Assembly (NCBI GenBank): GCA_027577595.1
Contig: JANBRJ010000006.1
Location: 124,001 to 188,000 of the forward strand
Source: Coemansia sp. RSA 487
Lineage: Eukaryota; Kickxellomycota; Kickxellomycetes; Kickxellales; Kickxellaceae
Direction: 5' to 3'
DNA: 64,000 nucleotides
The notes beneath the pieces were generated by a model, which saw only the letters and a list, made by a program, of their open reading frames with translations, was not told where the DNA came from and searched no databases. Below, one piece after another: positions 41,301 to 51,857 of the stretch; positions within the stretch are counted from its first letter, which is position 1, and each line of letters opens with the position of its first letter. The translations under genes and the position numbers were made by a program.

Positions 41301-41517
41301 GAAGCTGACGCAGCGGCAGAAAGCTCATGCCATTGGGTCTGTGCGTTGCCGCCTGGAGGTCAGCGGGCGATGCTGTGGGATCGAACATCATCCCGGCTAG
41401 CGGACTATTTGTGCTTGCAGTGCCCGTCGAGGGTGTCACTGACGCACGCGGGCTGCCCTTGGACTCATGTGGGTCGCCGGTGTTTAGCAAGGATCTGATG
41501 CTAAATGGATTTGACAT
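38350..41517 (-). CDS. Zn2Cys6 binuclear-cluster transcription factor
   Basis: A 1055-residue fungal transcription factor from the ATG at 41517; the frame continues upstream to 41721 with unlikely sequence. The Zn2Cys6 cluster (about residues 262-290) has spacing C-x2-C-x6-C-x6-C-x2-C-x6-C (CLRCHTKKIKC then CDGCKQAGSEC) and is followed by a basic linker rich in Lys-Pro. Before it lie a Gln-rich run (about 135-150) and Pro/His-rich text. After it is a Thr/Ala/Ser-rich spacer, then the fungal-specific regulatory domain (from about 490; VIYYFDYMYARIPIFHPATL and, later, DSYQSLLADRPMTIDASRIY). Members of this class regulate carbon or nitrogen metabolism. Specificity cannot be read from the sequence. 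Confidence 0.9.
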   Translation of the reverse strand: MSNPFSIRSLLNTGDPHESKGSPRASVTPSTGTASTNSPLAGMMFDPTASPADLQAATHRPNGMSFLPLRQLPTIDEPTSRSEDTSLVSFGRLAYPTHAITVAQSIPAAAVDSPTPPPLNGSSTPTALPQEHQHRQRQQQQQQHYYNRQQHLQEFHQMHHSPRGGDYRFWPYPQPQQVYHQPPPAAAPAQPPPPHYNMPYTPPATGAAIYVPPHGYALTQQRPPPPHPFHLTHTSLVARTMPLMPHPSQATTPWRRERRSKACLRCHTKKIKCEGEGSICDGCKQAGSECKWVEMKKRGPKPRLRSKPKPKLKTMGNNDASAVAPVAVPDSHNGTMRNSVSSTTLVSQQDTPVASSVDSTSETTLLSSISPLRSPGSADQVTSAPTDQAIPATVFAEAAAALTKTTLATTETMVAVSGAPDSAIAQTPAVAGAAARQTMTASVEPAAANTASGHRVLSSPDASAPATAAKTAADATQTTKQLTSEDFPTMESVLRAFHSPSVAEDTRLAVIYYFDYMYARIPIFHPATLVRRIVLGQVDPLLIDAIKASTARVINQKTGQSLDPEQITNSVRERLLRGLDSPTVDYVQAVVLTAAVLGGQSKFIAYNSLTCLASSLVTRLGWHTLDLEKRHDDAVSWDEWVALELKRRTFWAVYQLDSYQSLLADRPMTIDASRIYVMVPGSDPTWDDVTVPQILHWPTRHQKIVQKGVLIRTAALSYTFVELCSMLAIVARMNEFFWKVRVHVTVSIRGTTQATDLKYLNAPPMPQLDSPNDTVQSLFEYSEFEGLHQMLTKWRNGLVRAEEMKPHECTSMTDFSQFGSTENRRYAMRIRYFSLRCYSTAIMLLLHFANRPSFFDPQYQRPRNMSSLFGSVAVGDSEEDKVLRAMMSIAFSEMLNDGILFYDVVPESWALCVQETYDLMDHLDKNSDIPIDRCDASISFCLFTSITVLIRNVRFCRQKTEQLEQDTATAASSPSVDEEAEPTEHRQQQQKYQRLQEAARLKEELFKSASTLRRMWNMLKNLGFIWTIEGMEQLLRTMQVEEIANASDLFSNLSL

Positions 41518-43286
41518 AAGGCGATGGGTGATGGGAACTATGCCTTTGCTTAGGAACAACCGAGTATATTTATATTTTATCAGGCGATAAGCGAGGAAGG
41601 GACCGCAACTGGCAGGCAAAAAGGACGAGTGGGGGAGGGGAATGGCACCAGGGCGCAGCTGGTTACAGATGCATACGCAAGAGATGGGCTGGTGTTCAAA
41701 TATGAGAGAGGAGATGTGCAACTGCTACTGCTCCCCTGCCACCGCTATCTTGGGTATGGTAAATAAATAGTAGATAAAAAATTAAAGTGCTGATAGTATG
41801 CAAAAGAAGCAAAGACAACAGAAACAGGCAGAAGAAAAAGCTGATATGCGTTGGTCCAGGAAAAAAGTTCTTTGTGGAGGAGAAAGTTTCTGGTGACGGC
41901 AAAAAAGAGGAAAGGGGACGAAACGATGCACGTTCAACGACGAAGAGATGAGGACGCGCGGACCCACCGGATGCTCCATCCGCTTTTTTGCACATGCTGC
42001 AAGAGCGAAGACTAAAGCGGACTCTACGACAAGAGCAAGAGCTGGCACCTCTTTAGGGCCACCGCTAGCTATTGTACTGGTCGCACCTTCCTTATCTGGC
42101 ACACCTGGGTGCGTGATGGATTGGATGTGCGGGCTGTTCGGCTAGATGCCACTTGACGGAGTGGATAAATGCAGACCTGGCGCCAAAGGGGGGTGATCTG
42201 CGCCGCCTAAAAAAATAAATCCGCCCATGCGCCCCAATCCCACGCTTGAATGCACTGTTCGGGGGGCAACAAACGGGATCTGCCCAAAAACCTGGTTCAT
42301 TCTGTCCTGATTTGCTGAATCCACGCCGAATCGCACAGTAGACCATAGTCGCTCGTGTCTGCGAACCACCTCGAGGCTACTAACTGCATGTCCTGAGGGG
42401 GTTTACATTGTCTTTCCGCGATGCGCGGCTCGTTGACGGGCTGTGGTTGTGCCCTTTGGCTTCTGGACCTCTGTCAAAAAATTGTTTTTACATGCTTCTG
42501 AGGTCAAAACTTTAATTTCTTCTTCGATTGGTATCTTGTAATGGAACCTTTTTGTGCCAAGATAACAAACACCGCTCTTTTCGTCATTTGTAGGTAAATC
42601 TTTGTTTGTCTTTCTCTTCCCTGATGCATGGCATGACCAAGGGAAACGAGTATTGCGCAACAATGCCCGTTGTCTAATATTCCTTTTTGGAGAGCCTTCC
42701 ATTCAAGCAAGAAGCGGAGCCAGTAGGACAGCGCAAAAAGAGGTGCTAGCAGCCACTTCCTTTATCTGCATTGTTCTCCATACATTTTTCTTTGCACATG
42801 GGGGCCATTTTAAGCATTGAGTTCACCAAAGCGAATCTGTGACCCGCTAATAACAAAATAGTGGATGACAGCACTTGATATTTTTTTTTCATCTATTGCT
42901 GCTGAACTAGCCACAGATCTAAAAAAGAGACATCGATGTCTGCTGGTTCTGTCTTTTTTCCCACCAGAAAAATTAACAAGAGTGGATCTGCATGCAGACT
43001 ATTGTAAAAAAATAGTGCCAAAAGGGAATGCAGTTTCGGCTGTATCCGCATACAGTTTTGGAAACGCCGAATCGCAGCTTTTAAACGTCGGCCAATTTAA
43101 TCTCCATAGTGTGCGGGAAACATCGAAAAAGCAGCATGGCCCCAATCTCCCGATCCTCCCGAATCTAATCTGGGTTTGATTCTCGCCTTTTTTGATGACA
43201 GCAGGCTTGATTAAATAATGTGGCGACTGATCACTACCTGGCCGATCAGCACTAGACAGCCAAAGGGAAGAAGCATCATATAGCAG
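41518..43286. other. Long intergenic region, no confident gene
   Basis: These 1.77 kb lie between the transcription-factor start and the CCA-adding enzyme stop. Long upstream regions are common before regulators. ATG-initiated frames include a minus-strand 99-codon one (42702-42403, very basic) and a plus-strand 104-codon one (42865-43179); neither resembles a known protein or has clear coding bias. I see no RNA gene. Confidence 0.4.
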
Positions 43287-45089
43287 CTATTTCTCTATCT
43301 CTTTGGAAATAACGTCGGCGATAAATGCCTCGCACTCTTGCTGTGAGCCATCCGGATTATGTAGTTGCCAGACCATCACCATATCCAGCACTTTCTTGAT
43401 AGCAGGGCCCGGCTTGATACCCAGGATTCTTGCGGCAGACTTGCCATCGACTATATGCTTGTAGCTGTAAGCCTCAGCTAGTCCATATTCGATGACCTTG
43501 GCAACGTATGCGCGATACTTGCACGATGCGTGGTCCAGCGACACCTTGTTGACCAGCATATCTACGGCAGCAGCAAATAGGACCGACGTAGCCCATTGTG
43601 CGCCGGTATCGCGGATCTGTTGGCCTAGCGTTACGCGATCAATCGTGCTGTCCAAACACTGCTGGGCAACCGCAGCGATCTTGGTGGTCGATTCGTGGAG
43701 CGCCACTGTTGTTGTGGCATCGTGCATGGAAAGCTTGATGCTGTCCCGGACCACCACGAGGGCTGCTGGAACTGTTCTTTTCTTGTCGCGCACGGAAACA
43801 GCGTGGTAAGGGAACAGGCAGGCGGCCAGCACAAGCGCACGTCTTGCCTGTTGATCGGTGGCGGCGGCTCCGAGAGCGCTTGGCAGGAGCAATGAAACTA
43901 TAGGTTTGACCACGCCATGATCGTGGCCAGCATCAGCTTCGCTGTCAAGAAGCTCAAGCACGTTGCGGGTCAGCTCGACGGCCAGCGCCTCGCTTTCCAT
44001 TGCATCCAAATGGCTTATCCACTGTGTGACTGGTGGAGCTCTGAACACAGTGCTGTACAAGCCATATCCGAGGACCATCTGGATGGCGAGAAGAGGGTGC
44101 GGACCAGCCGCCATCTTGTCGAGCTCAACGCCCACGCGCTCGCGGCTGATCTTGGCGTCCAAATCGTGCCTGATCTCGGATCGTCTGATAGCATCGGCAG
44201 TTATCGGATCGATCGCAAACGCGAAGCGGCTGGCGAAGCGCAGGACACGGAGGACGCGTAGCGGGTCGTCGGTAAACGTGGTAAACGGATCAAGTGGAGT
44301 GCGCACAATGCCGGCCCTCAGGTCGCTTAACCCTTTCCCTGTGAAATCCTCGACCATGCGCGTATGGATATTGTAGAACAGCGCGTTGATGGTGATGTCC
44401 CGACGAAGCGCGTCATCCGTAGGCGTACCAAACTCCATTTGCGGGATGCGACTGTCCGAGTTGTATGTCTCGCTTCGTAGGTTGACGAAATCCACCGCCA
44501 GTCCAAGAACCGTGGTGGTCGCTGTCTCCAGGTGCTTGGACCGCTCCGGGTTCTGGTTGATCTTTGCAATCGAATGTACCGGGTAATCGTGCGCTTCCAA
44601 GTAAGTGTTGACGTGCCGCGCCAAATCGTATCCGCTCATATGGTCGATTGCGATGTCGATGTCGTGCGATTCGCGCCCCAGCAGCTTATCGCGCACCCAG
44701 CCCCCGGCTATCCGCAGCACGAGCCGTGGTTTTGATACGTCCTGCTCGTGGATGTGCTTGACAACGTCTTCCAACAGGTTGCAGATCTGTCTCTCCTGCT
44801 CGGTCAGCGTAACTGTCATGTCTAGATCTGTATCCCTTGATTCTATCATTGTGCCAGCGCAATGCTTCTTTGAACTGCAGGTGAATAGAGAAGCGGTCGA
44901 GTACTTTTTCCAACCAAGACCGATGTAGCTGCTGTTTGCACGGACACCGGCTGGCTTGCGGGTTTCCCGTGTCAACCTGTGTGCACAATTGTCTAGGTAC
45001 TGCTTTGAAGAAAACAGTGCAGCTTGCGGCGGGCGTGAATAAATTCGATAACCAGAAGAAACAGCTTTCGCAAATTCGCCTCTCAGCAT
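43287..45089 (-). CDS. CCA1: CCA-adding tRNA nucleotidyltransferase, mitochondrial and cytosolic/nuclear
   Basis: This class II nucleotidyltransferase adds CCA to tRNA 3' ends. From the ATG at 45089 it has 600 residues. RIAGGWVRDKLLGRESHDID carries the helical G-G and catalytic D-x-D motifs near residue 130-150; RRDITINALFYNIHT, DFTGKGLSDLRAGIVRTPL, and DPLRVLRVLRFASRF are the other family motifs. The first roughly 80 residues are basic with no role in the fold and should target mitochondria. ATGs at 44849 and 44819 lie just before the conserved core (MIESRDTDLDMTVTLTEQE) and would give a cytosolic/nuclear form, as in yeast Cca1, which uses several in-frame starts. The frame is open up to 45194 only from a TTG. 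Confidence 0.93.
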   Translation of the reverse strand: MLRGEFAKAVSSGYRIYSRPPQAALFSSKQYLDNCAHRLTRETRKPAGVRANSSYIGLGWKKYSTASLFTCSSKKHCAGTMIESRDTDLDMTVTLTEQERQICNLLEDVVKHIHEQDVSKPRLVLRIAGGWVRDKLLGRESHDIDIAIDHMSGYDLARHVNTYLEAHDYPVHSIAKINQNPERSKHLETATTTVLGLAVDFVNLRSETYNSDSRIPQMEFGTPTDDALRRDITINALFYNIHTRMVEDFTGKGLSDLRAGIVRTPLDPFTTFTDDPLRVLRVLRFASRFAFAIDPITADAIRRSEIRHDLDAKISRERVGVELDKMAAGPHPLLAIQMVLGYGLYSTVFRAPPVTQWISHLDAMESEALAVELTRNVLELLDSEADAGHDHGVVKPIVSLLLPSALGAAATDQQARRALVLAACLFPYHAVSVRDKKRTVPAALVVVRDSIKLSMHDATTTVALHESTTKIAAVAQQCLDSTIDRVTLGQQIRDTGAQWATSVLFAAAVDMLVNKVSLDHASCKYRAYVAKVIEYGLAEAYSYKHIVDGKSAARILGIKPGPAIKKVLDMVMVWQLHNPDGSQQECEAFIADVISKEIEK

Positions 45090-45362
45090 TAACTTTTCAG
45101 CAAAAATAAAGCCAGCAGAATGTAATATATCCTCCTTCCGTAAGCTCTGAAAGTGCCTCCTAGTAAGGCAAACTAAATAAAATGGTCGATTCAATAAGGC
45201 ACGATAAAAAAGACAAAGATGGATGAAGGAAGAAGACGTGAAAAAAGAGGTTTACAAAAATATTCGGGGTGTTGCATCCAAGCAAAACTTATAGAAGAGC
45301 TAGCAGAGCTCTCTTGTGCGCTGCACAGAACAGAAAGAGACATCGTGAATCAGCAAACATGT

Positions 45363-47228
45363 TCAGGCATTGCTCTGAACGTGTCCAAAAGAGGTGCCAG
45401 GGATAAAGGCGTGGCCAGACGCAGGAGGACCCGCCGGCTTGGATACCGATACCGCTGTTTCACGCTCACCCACATTGCGGCAATTCGGGCAGACGTAGTG
45501 CATCGACTCCCAGTCGTCCTCGTGGATATCCTCGCCGATCCGCTGTGCTTCAGCGCGTAATGCACATCCAAGGTGCCTCCAGACGCTGCATTTCTCACAC
45601 GCAGTCATAGTCCGCCCATCATCGTAGTTGTGGCCTGTCTTGCCACACGAGCAGCTGAACATCCAGTCATCTCCACCTCCATTGCCGTCGTTTTGGTCCT
45701 CGGCTTCGTGTTCGGTTTCTTCGCCACTAGGACCGCTAAATTCCCCCTCCTCCTCCTCCTCCTCCTTCTCCTCCTCTTCCTTTGGGTCGTCATAAACCGT
45801 CGCACGGTATCCCTCGGCCTCGCTCAGCTGCGAGCCATCCGTCATCGCTGCAACCTCGGCCACTTGACGCACAGCCTTTTCTGCCTCAGAGCTATCGAGC
45901 GCAGCCTTTCTGGCCTCCTCGCGTCTTTGGGCGCGGACATTGCGGCTCTCGACAATCCGCTGTCCTGGTGCCAAAGCAGAAGCAGCTGCTGCAGTTCCTG
46001 GACCTGCCAGCCCGTCAAGCCGCGCTGAACGCAATCGCTTCGACCGGCGGCTACCTGGCACGTAGTCTCCGTCCATGCTGCTGCTATAGCCGCTGCTATA
46101 GCTGCCGTTATACACGTGCGCCTCGGCCTCCGCTTCGTCATGAAGCAATTTACGCAAGGCGATGCGCGACGAGCGCTTGCGCTGGAGCATGGCTTCCTGC
46201 GTCTGGCGACGCCGTGCTGCGCTATTGAGTTTCTGCACGATAGGAGGCGCGGCTTCGGTCAGCATCCTGTAAAGAGCACTCTCGTTCTTCTTGCGCGACC
46301 GGCAAAACACCTTGGGATACTCGCTCCACTCTTTGGCGCTGCTGCAGACAAGCTCCCACAGATCGCCGTCGTCCTCCCGCATCCTGTGCTGGGGCGGGTC
46401 AGCAAACTCAATGTCCTCTGCCGATGGTACAGGCAATGTGTAATTATTTGCTTCTTCCGCTGCTGCTGCTGCAGCCGCTGCCTTTCTCTTCTTTTTATCT
46501 GCCTCCTTTGCAGATGCAACAAGTCGCGTGGATCGCCGGCGCCCTGAGCCATCTTCCGGCTGGTGGTCCTCTTCGGCTGCTTGTTCGGGAACCTGCTGCT
46601 CCTCATCAACAACATCATCGTCCTTTTCATGCTCGCCTAACAGAAGGTCAGCTATAGACTTCGGTGTCTCTCTGTACAGCCTCGATTCGCACAGCAGATA
46701 GTACTTGCGTCCTAGGTTATCAACCCCCAGCGGTTCCATCCGCCACTGCACAGGGTCCTCGGCAAGCTTGGTTGCCACAGCACCAATCGAGCGTAAATTA
46801 TCGGGGCGGCAGAAAATGAGTTCGCAAGTATCCAGCGCAATGCGTGTCCGGTCGCCAGCGCCCAGCCCAAACAACCCCAGATTCTCGTAGTCCATCGGCA
46901 GAGTTTTCCCATATGGCCCCATATATTTGTCCCACGCACGAGCAATGTATGCGTCCATCTTTTTATCCTCCATGTTACGGTTTCCCGTCAATATACGCAG
47001 CGATCGCTTTATCGCTTGCATTAGAATAGGCGGTTTTAACTGTTCATCTGGCTCGCTCGGCAGCAGGTCGCACAGCTCACTCTCTAGTCTGCCAAAATCG
47101 ACGTCCTCAATCTTGAGTGGCTCCTGGAATAACCAAATAAACTGGGATAGACGCGCAAACGCCCGCGTATCGCGTAGTGTTCCTACCCGATAAGGGCTTT
47201 GCTGTCTGCCTGTTGTTGCGAACGGCAT
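45363..47228 (-). CDS. DDT/WHIM/PHD-finger chromatin protein (RSF1/CECR2-like)
   Basis: A 621-residue nuclear protein. A DDT-like helical domain (about residues 25-115; RLSQFIWLFQEPLKIEDVDF) is followed by a WHIM2/WSD-like element (about 150-185; MEPLGVDNLGRKYYLL). DDT plus WHIM binds ISWI-type remodellers in RSF1, CECR2 and ACF1. The middle is charged with Arg/Lys and Ala runs. A Glu-rich stretch (about 480-510) leads to a C-terminal PHD finger (about 535-590; FSCSCGKTGHNYDDG, ACEKCSVWRHLGC, YVCPNC) expected to read histone H3 tails. The domain set suggests an ISWI accessory subunit; I cannot name the ortholog. One exon from the ATG at 47228. Confidence 0.82.
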   Translation of the reverse strand: MPFATTGRQQSPYRVGTLRDTRAFARLSQFIWLFQEPLKIEDVDFGRLESELCDLLPSEPDEQLKPPILMQAIKRSLRILTGNRNMEDKKMDAYIARAWDKYMGPYGKTLPMDYENLGLFGLGAGDRTRIALDTCELIFCRPDNLRSIGAVATKLAEDPVQWRMEPLGVDNLGRKYYLLCESRLYRETPKSIADLLLGEHEKDDDVVDEEQQVPEQAAEEDHQPEDGSGRRRSTRLVASAKEADKKKRKAAAAAAAAEEANNYTLPVPSAEDIEFADPPQHRMREDDGDLWELVCSSAKEWSEYPKVFCRSRKKNESALYRMLTEAAPPIVQKLNSAARRRQTQEAMLQRKRSSRIALRKLLHDEAEAEAHVYNGSYSSGYSSSMDGDYVPGSRRSKRLRSARLDGLAGPGTAAAASALAPGQRIVESRNVRAQRREEARKAALDSSEAEKAVRQVAEVAAMTDGSQLSEAEGYRATVYDDPKEEEEKEEEEEEGEFSGPSGEETEHEAEDQNDGNGGGDDWMFSCSCGKTGHNYDDGRTMTACEKCSVWRHLGCALRAEAQRIGEDIHEDDWESMHYVCPNCRNVGERETAVSVSKPAGPPASGHAFIPGTSFGHVQSNA

Positions 47229-47644
47229 TTCTCTCTTGTTCAGGGTCCAAATTCCAACACGTGAATCTTGTTAAAGTGCAAATAAACCAAGTAGGCAGAC
47301 TCGGTGGTGTTGTGTTTACAATAAAGCCAGCAAGGAGTAAAATAAAGAATTACAAGCAAAAAAAGATAAAATATTCAAAACGACAAAGGGGAGGGAAAAA
47401 AAACGAGCAACTGAAAAGCGAGGCAAAAAAATATTTCGCATTTTCTCCACTTTTTTTGCTCTTTGGTCGACACAGGGATAAACCCCTCTTTCCTTGTTAA
47501 TTGGACACCACTCACTCCTCTCTCTCTTGCCACCTCACTACACACAAACATAGAGATAGCCAGAGAATAGAAAGGCGGTCTTCAAAGTTTATTCGGGTTC
47601 ACAAGAAAGACTGCCCACAAAAAGTAACGACTTTCTTCTATCCG
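47229..47644. other. Intergenic, promoter of the DDT/PHD gene
   Basis: A 416 bp spacer between same-strand genes. A CACGTG E-box-like palindrome lies at 47260-47265, 32 bases upstream of the DDT/PHD start. The rest is A-rich without features. Confidence 0.45.
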
Positions 47645-50600
47645 TTAGTTGTGCTTTGGAACGAGCGGAATAGTCGGAATAGGCGCGCCAGACTGCCGCA
47701 AAGTCGCCTTGAACGCAGATGCTTCTCCAAATACCCATGTACTGTCTGGTGTCTTGACTGCGCCAATATTCTTTAGGCTGCTCAGGTCCCTGGTCAGCTC
47801 ATCAACGTCGCTATCATGGATGCCGTTGGTGGTTCCATTGCTGTTTCCGCTTGCGCCGTTGGTTATATGGTGGTTCGCAGAATTTCCGTTGCTTTCAACA
47901 CCATTAGTCCCATTGCACTGCATTCCGTTGCTAGAGGGAGTCACACCTGTTGCTGCTTGGTGCTTAGCCTTGATGGCCATCTCCAGTGCGATCTGGACAT
48001 ACGATCCCTGATTCGTGATCTTTTCCAACACAGTTTTGACTTTTTGTTCCGACAGCTCGACTGCACGCTTCTTATAGATCTCCACCAGCCGGTTCAGCGC
48101 CTTGTGCTCGTCAATGCCGTCGTGAATGGCGGAGTCGACAATAGCACTGACATCCGCAAGCGTCACATTGTCAACGCCGTCTCGATGGAGACAGCCGTGG
48201 AGCCCAATGATGATCTCGGGGTATTGTGCCAAATCATCGTTACTTGGTTGGAAAATCTTGGTCGACCACATAGTCGCCATCAAGGACATGTAAGCAGGCG
48301 CCGTCTCCTTGTTGACGTACTTGTCCCAAAATGCCAACAGGTCCTCTTTGCGGATCTTCTTCAGCGTCTTCATGTCGTGTTCAATTCTGTCAAACTCGTA
48401 ATACCCTGTGCTGATCTGCCGCCAGAACCTGTTCGTCTCCTCGCTCAGGTTCTTTAGCTTTTCCTCGCGGTTCACGCGAAGGCTGTTTGCGTAACGATCG
48501 AATTTCTTTTGCGATATGTCCACCAGGCGCTGTCTGAACTCGCGTATAAAATTGTCAATGCGCTGTGACACGTATGCTGGGCTGGACTCACTTTGCACAA
48601 GCAGCCTCAGCGCCATATGCCCGCCAATGTACTTGCGATCGCTGCCGTAGATGATATACCCAAGCTGCTCCTTTGTGCGAAGCTTGTCAAAGTACGGTTC
48701 CTGGAGCACGAGCGAGACAAGATCAAGCACGACACGCTCACGTTTGTTGTCCGACATTCCCGTGTAGATCGACAAGTCCACGCTGCTGTTCAAGTTTGCT
48801 TCATCTGGCATCCTTTCATAATGAACGAAGCTTCCGCGGTCATGCAGGATCGAGCGGTATATGCACCGGGCATACTCAGGCAAAGGCTTGCTGTCCAGCG
48901 CCTCTACAACCATATCGGAGATATCCAGCGCTTCTTTCTCGGTAAAGTTGCCCATCACAAGCATCTGAACTCGAGTCAGCTCAAAAAGTGTGTTGATAAA
49001 CGACTGGAGCCGCTCCTTACTCACCAGATCCAAAACCTTTTGCTTGTCTGAGTAGCGCCACATAGTAGCTTGGTTGAGGAAAAGAGTGTTGGACTGCGAA
49101 TGGTTGTATGGTTCCAAGTGCCGCATGTTGTCCAAGCGCTTGCGAACCTCAAGGCTGTACACCTCAAACTGAGTGTCATCGACCACATAGTGCCTCAGCG
49201 CCTCCAAGAGTATCCTGAGCAACCGTGGGAGTCGGTCGTTGAACCCGTCAATATGCACAAACATACCTTCATTGCACTCGCGAACGTCAAACCACAGCCC
49301 AGCAACCTGTGCGTCGTAGGTGATTTCAGCCATGCTGTCCTTGAATATCATGACAAAAAGCTGACTAAGGATACTGTTCAGCGGCGACTCGTAGGCTCTA
49401 GGCGTCTCAATAAGGATCCGCAGGTCGCCACGCGGCAAGAAGAAGCGGTCATCTTGCTTGTGCCACAGCTCAAGCCCTTGTTTGAGCCTGAGCAAAGTAG
49501 GCGATTTCGTAGGTTCAGCCGGATGGTCGTTGTTTTTGATCGTGAGGTCATCGGGGATAAACTGGTTTGGCGCCGGGATGTGTAGCTCATCATAGAACAA
49601 CGTCCCCGTCAGGTCGTTCATCAAATCCTCGGGAATCGGATCCACGCGGTACTTTATATTGTAGTACTTTTCAACACGGTCGAGATCGACATCAAAGTCC
49701 TGGCAGGCTAGCAGGATGCGCATGTTGTTTGGATTCAAAAAGCTCTGGACCCACTCGCCAAGCTCCTGGTCAAAGCCGTGGATCACAAATGATTCTGGCA
49801 ATATTGCCCCTGGCGCAAGGTACCTGTTCTGCATTGTGCTTGCCAGAGAGGTGGCAAGGTGGACAGCCTCGTTCTTCTCCATAAACCGATACTCGATTCC
49901 GCCGATACGACGCAGCTCGTCCTGAACCCACTTTTGCGGCTTCGTGCCCAAGAGCAGCTGGATAAATGCAAAGATAACACGGATAACGTCTTCGTAGTGT
50001 TTCATTCCAAGCTCTGTCAGGTTTGACGTCACCTTGAACATATCAAAGCCCTCTGCCGAGCTAGGCGACCTGCCTGAGACAATGTTGGTCGCCCATCCGC
50101 GCTTCTTCAAAAGAGAAAGAATGGAGCCCTTTGCCTCGTGGCCGACCAGGGAGCCAAGATAACGAGTAGGCTTTGACTGGTAGTAAGGCTTTACGTCGGG
50201 CAGCGCAAATGTCAGATCAAGCATGCGCTGCTGGCGGACGCTCTGCATGCGAACCAGCTTACCTGTTTCGTTAGGCGTCATAGGGTGGCCCTTGAACAGC
50301 GGCTTTGTCGAGCCCTTGCTCAGAATCGGCGAGAATTTTGACACGATCCACTCGGTCAACTGGTCCAACGAGTCACGGCCGACCACAACAAGCTTCATAA
50401 TATCGGCAGAGTAGTATTTGGAATGAAACTCTAAAAGACGTTCGCGCAGATCAATGCCCATTTCTTTTGCTGCGCCGGAAAGCGTATCGTAGTTCCCAGT
50501 GGCAAACATGCTAAACGGGTGGTCAGAGCTGGAAAGCTCCTTTTCTATCTGAAATTGGCGCCACATATCGCTTTGAATGTTTTTCTTGTGCTCCGAGTCA

Positions 50601-51857
50601 ACAGCCTTGACCTCGCGATCAGTGCAGTCTGCCGTAAATAGCGGGTCGATAAAGAATTGCGAAAAGCGGTCAAGGGCGCCCTCGAGAGCATCGTAGGTAA
50701 CCTCGTAGTAGTAGCACGTGTCCTCAAGGTCCGTGTACGCGTTGGAGTAACCGCCATGCGACGAGAGATACTACTGGCATGCAAGCACATCCATTTATCA
50801 AGCACAAAGCAGCATCGTGTTTAGAGATCCAGCTGTACAAAACTAGGGATTCAGCGAAAGAATTCCGCCACGGCCAACGGGCACAGCTACAACTTACCGA
50901 ATTGTACTCGTTTTCCTTTGGGTACTTTTTCGTGCCCTAAGATGACAAAGGTCACAAGATTGGTTAAAATAGGTTAGTCACATGCAGTATGCGATTTCCG
51001 AAGACGCATCGAGGCTGAGCCTCTTTCAAAAATATAAAGCTTGACCTTTCTAGACAAGCACTATAAAAGAGTTCACATGCATATACGGCGATTTAAATAT
51101 GTCTGCTGTTTGTTTGTTTGCTTTGTTCTTCTAGTCCTCGTATAGCCAAACAATGCCAAGGCAACTGAGAAATTCATAGCAGACGAGATGAAAAAGAAAA
51201 ACAACGAAATCGTGCACATCAGCAATAGAAGCAGAAGCAGCAACAATAGCAGCTGTGGCAATCTGCTCCGCCAGACAACAATACACAAAAAGCAATATGT
51301 GGCCACACATCCAAATAAGTAAGAAAGACAATAAACTCCAACAATGAAGCATATAGTCTCTCACTCAAAATAGGAGCATCGCTCCTTGTCTCCTAGTGCT
51401 TGATCAAAGGATGCCTTCACGAAGAATAGGCTCGCAAAATAAATCACATTTTGTTTCCTGCTCTTCGCAGCAAAAAGATCAAAACCCGCACACCGCCCAA
51501 AACAGGTGCTGGGATATACTGTACCATGAAAAGCAAATGTTCGCAAAAATGAGCCAGGCCCTGGAACTCTGGCGGGTCTGCAAGGCTGCCCACGTTGACA
51601 TCCATAGCTGCACAGGCCTTGCTCCCTGCGGAGTCATGGATAACCATGGCCGTCAAATTATTTGAAAGTCGAATTAGACGGTACTCGCGTAAATCGCTCT
51701 CTGACTTGTTGAGATTTCCCGCAAATTCAAAATAGGGCATCTCTGTCTTCTCCGTTGTGCGCTTGACAAAGTCGGTCTCAAAGTCGGCTAATGGCGGAAA
51801 GAACTTGCCGTCCTTTTGCGAAGGAGGTCTTTCGACCGTCTCAAACACACGGCCCAT
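47645..51857 (-). CDS. STE23: Insulysin-type M16 metalloprotease (STE23/IDE), three exons
   Basis: Exon 1 is 51857-51525, exon 2 is 50936-50898 (39 nt), exon 3 is 50770-47645. Introns are 588 nt (GTACAG..CTTAG) and 127 nt (GTAAGT..CAGTAG), all in phase 0, giving 1165 residues. The splices join GLAHFCEHLLFM to GTKKYPKENEYNS to YLSSHGGYSNAYT, continuous with insulysin. The inverted zinc motif is HFCEH at residues 103-107, with the distal ligand in EVKAVDSEHKKN. Four M16 half-domains follow, including FNDRLPRLL and the late GYIIYGSDRKYIGGHMALR. Ste23 and IDE degrade small peptides; Ste23 also processes a-factor. The protein is about 140 residues longer than usual because of an Asn/Gly/Ser-rich C-terminal insert (NGTNGVESNGNS). 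No secretion signal is seen. Confidence 0.94.

Noticed and set aside
41518-41721. N-terminal extension of the Zn2Cys6 factor
   Set aside because: Composition is unlike the protein and the MSNPFSIRSLL start is more plausible.
42403-42702. 99-codon minus-strand ATG frame, very basic
   Set aside because: Composition looks like random translation; nothing supports a gene.
42865-43179. 104-codon ATG frame in the long intergenic region
   Set aside because: No recognisable motif, no clear coding bias, and no promoter signal that distinguishes it from chance.
43150-43200. Possible tRNA 3' half (GGGTTTGATTCTC, then T run)
   Set aside because: No matching acceptor or anticodon stem upstream.
47816-48457. 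213-codon plus-strand frame
   Set aside because: Antisense to the insulysin C-terminal half.
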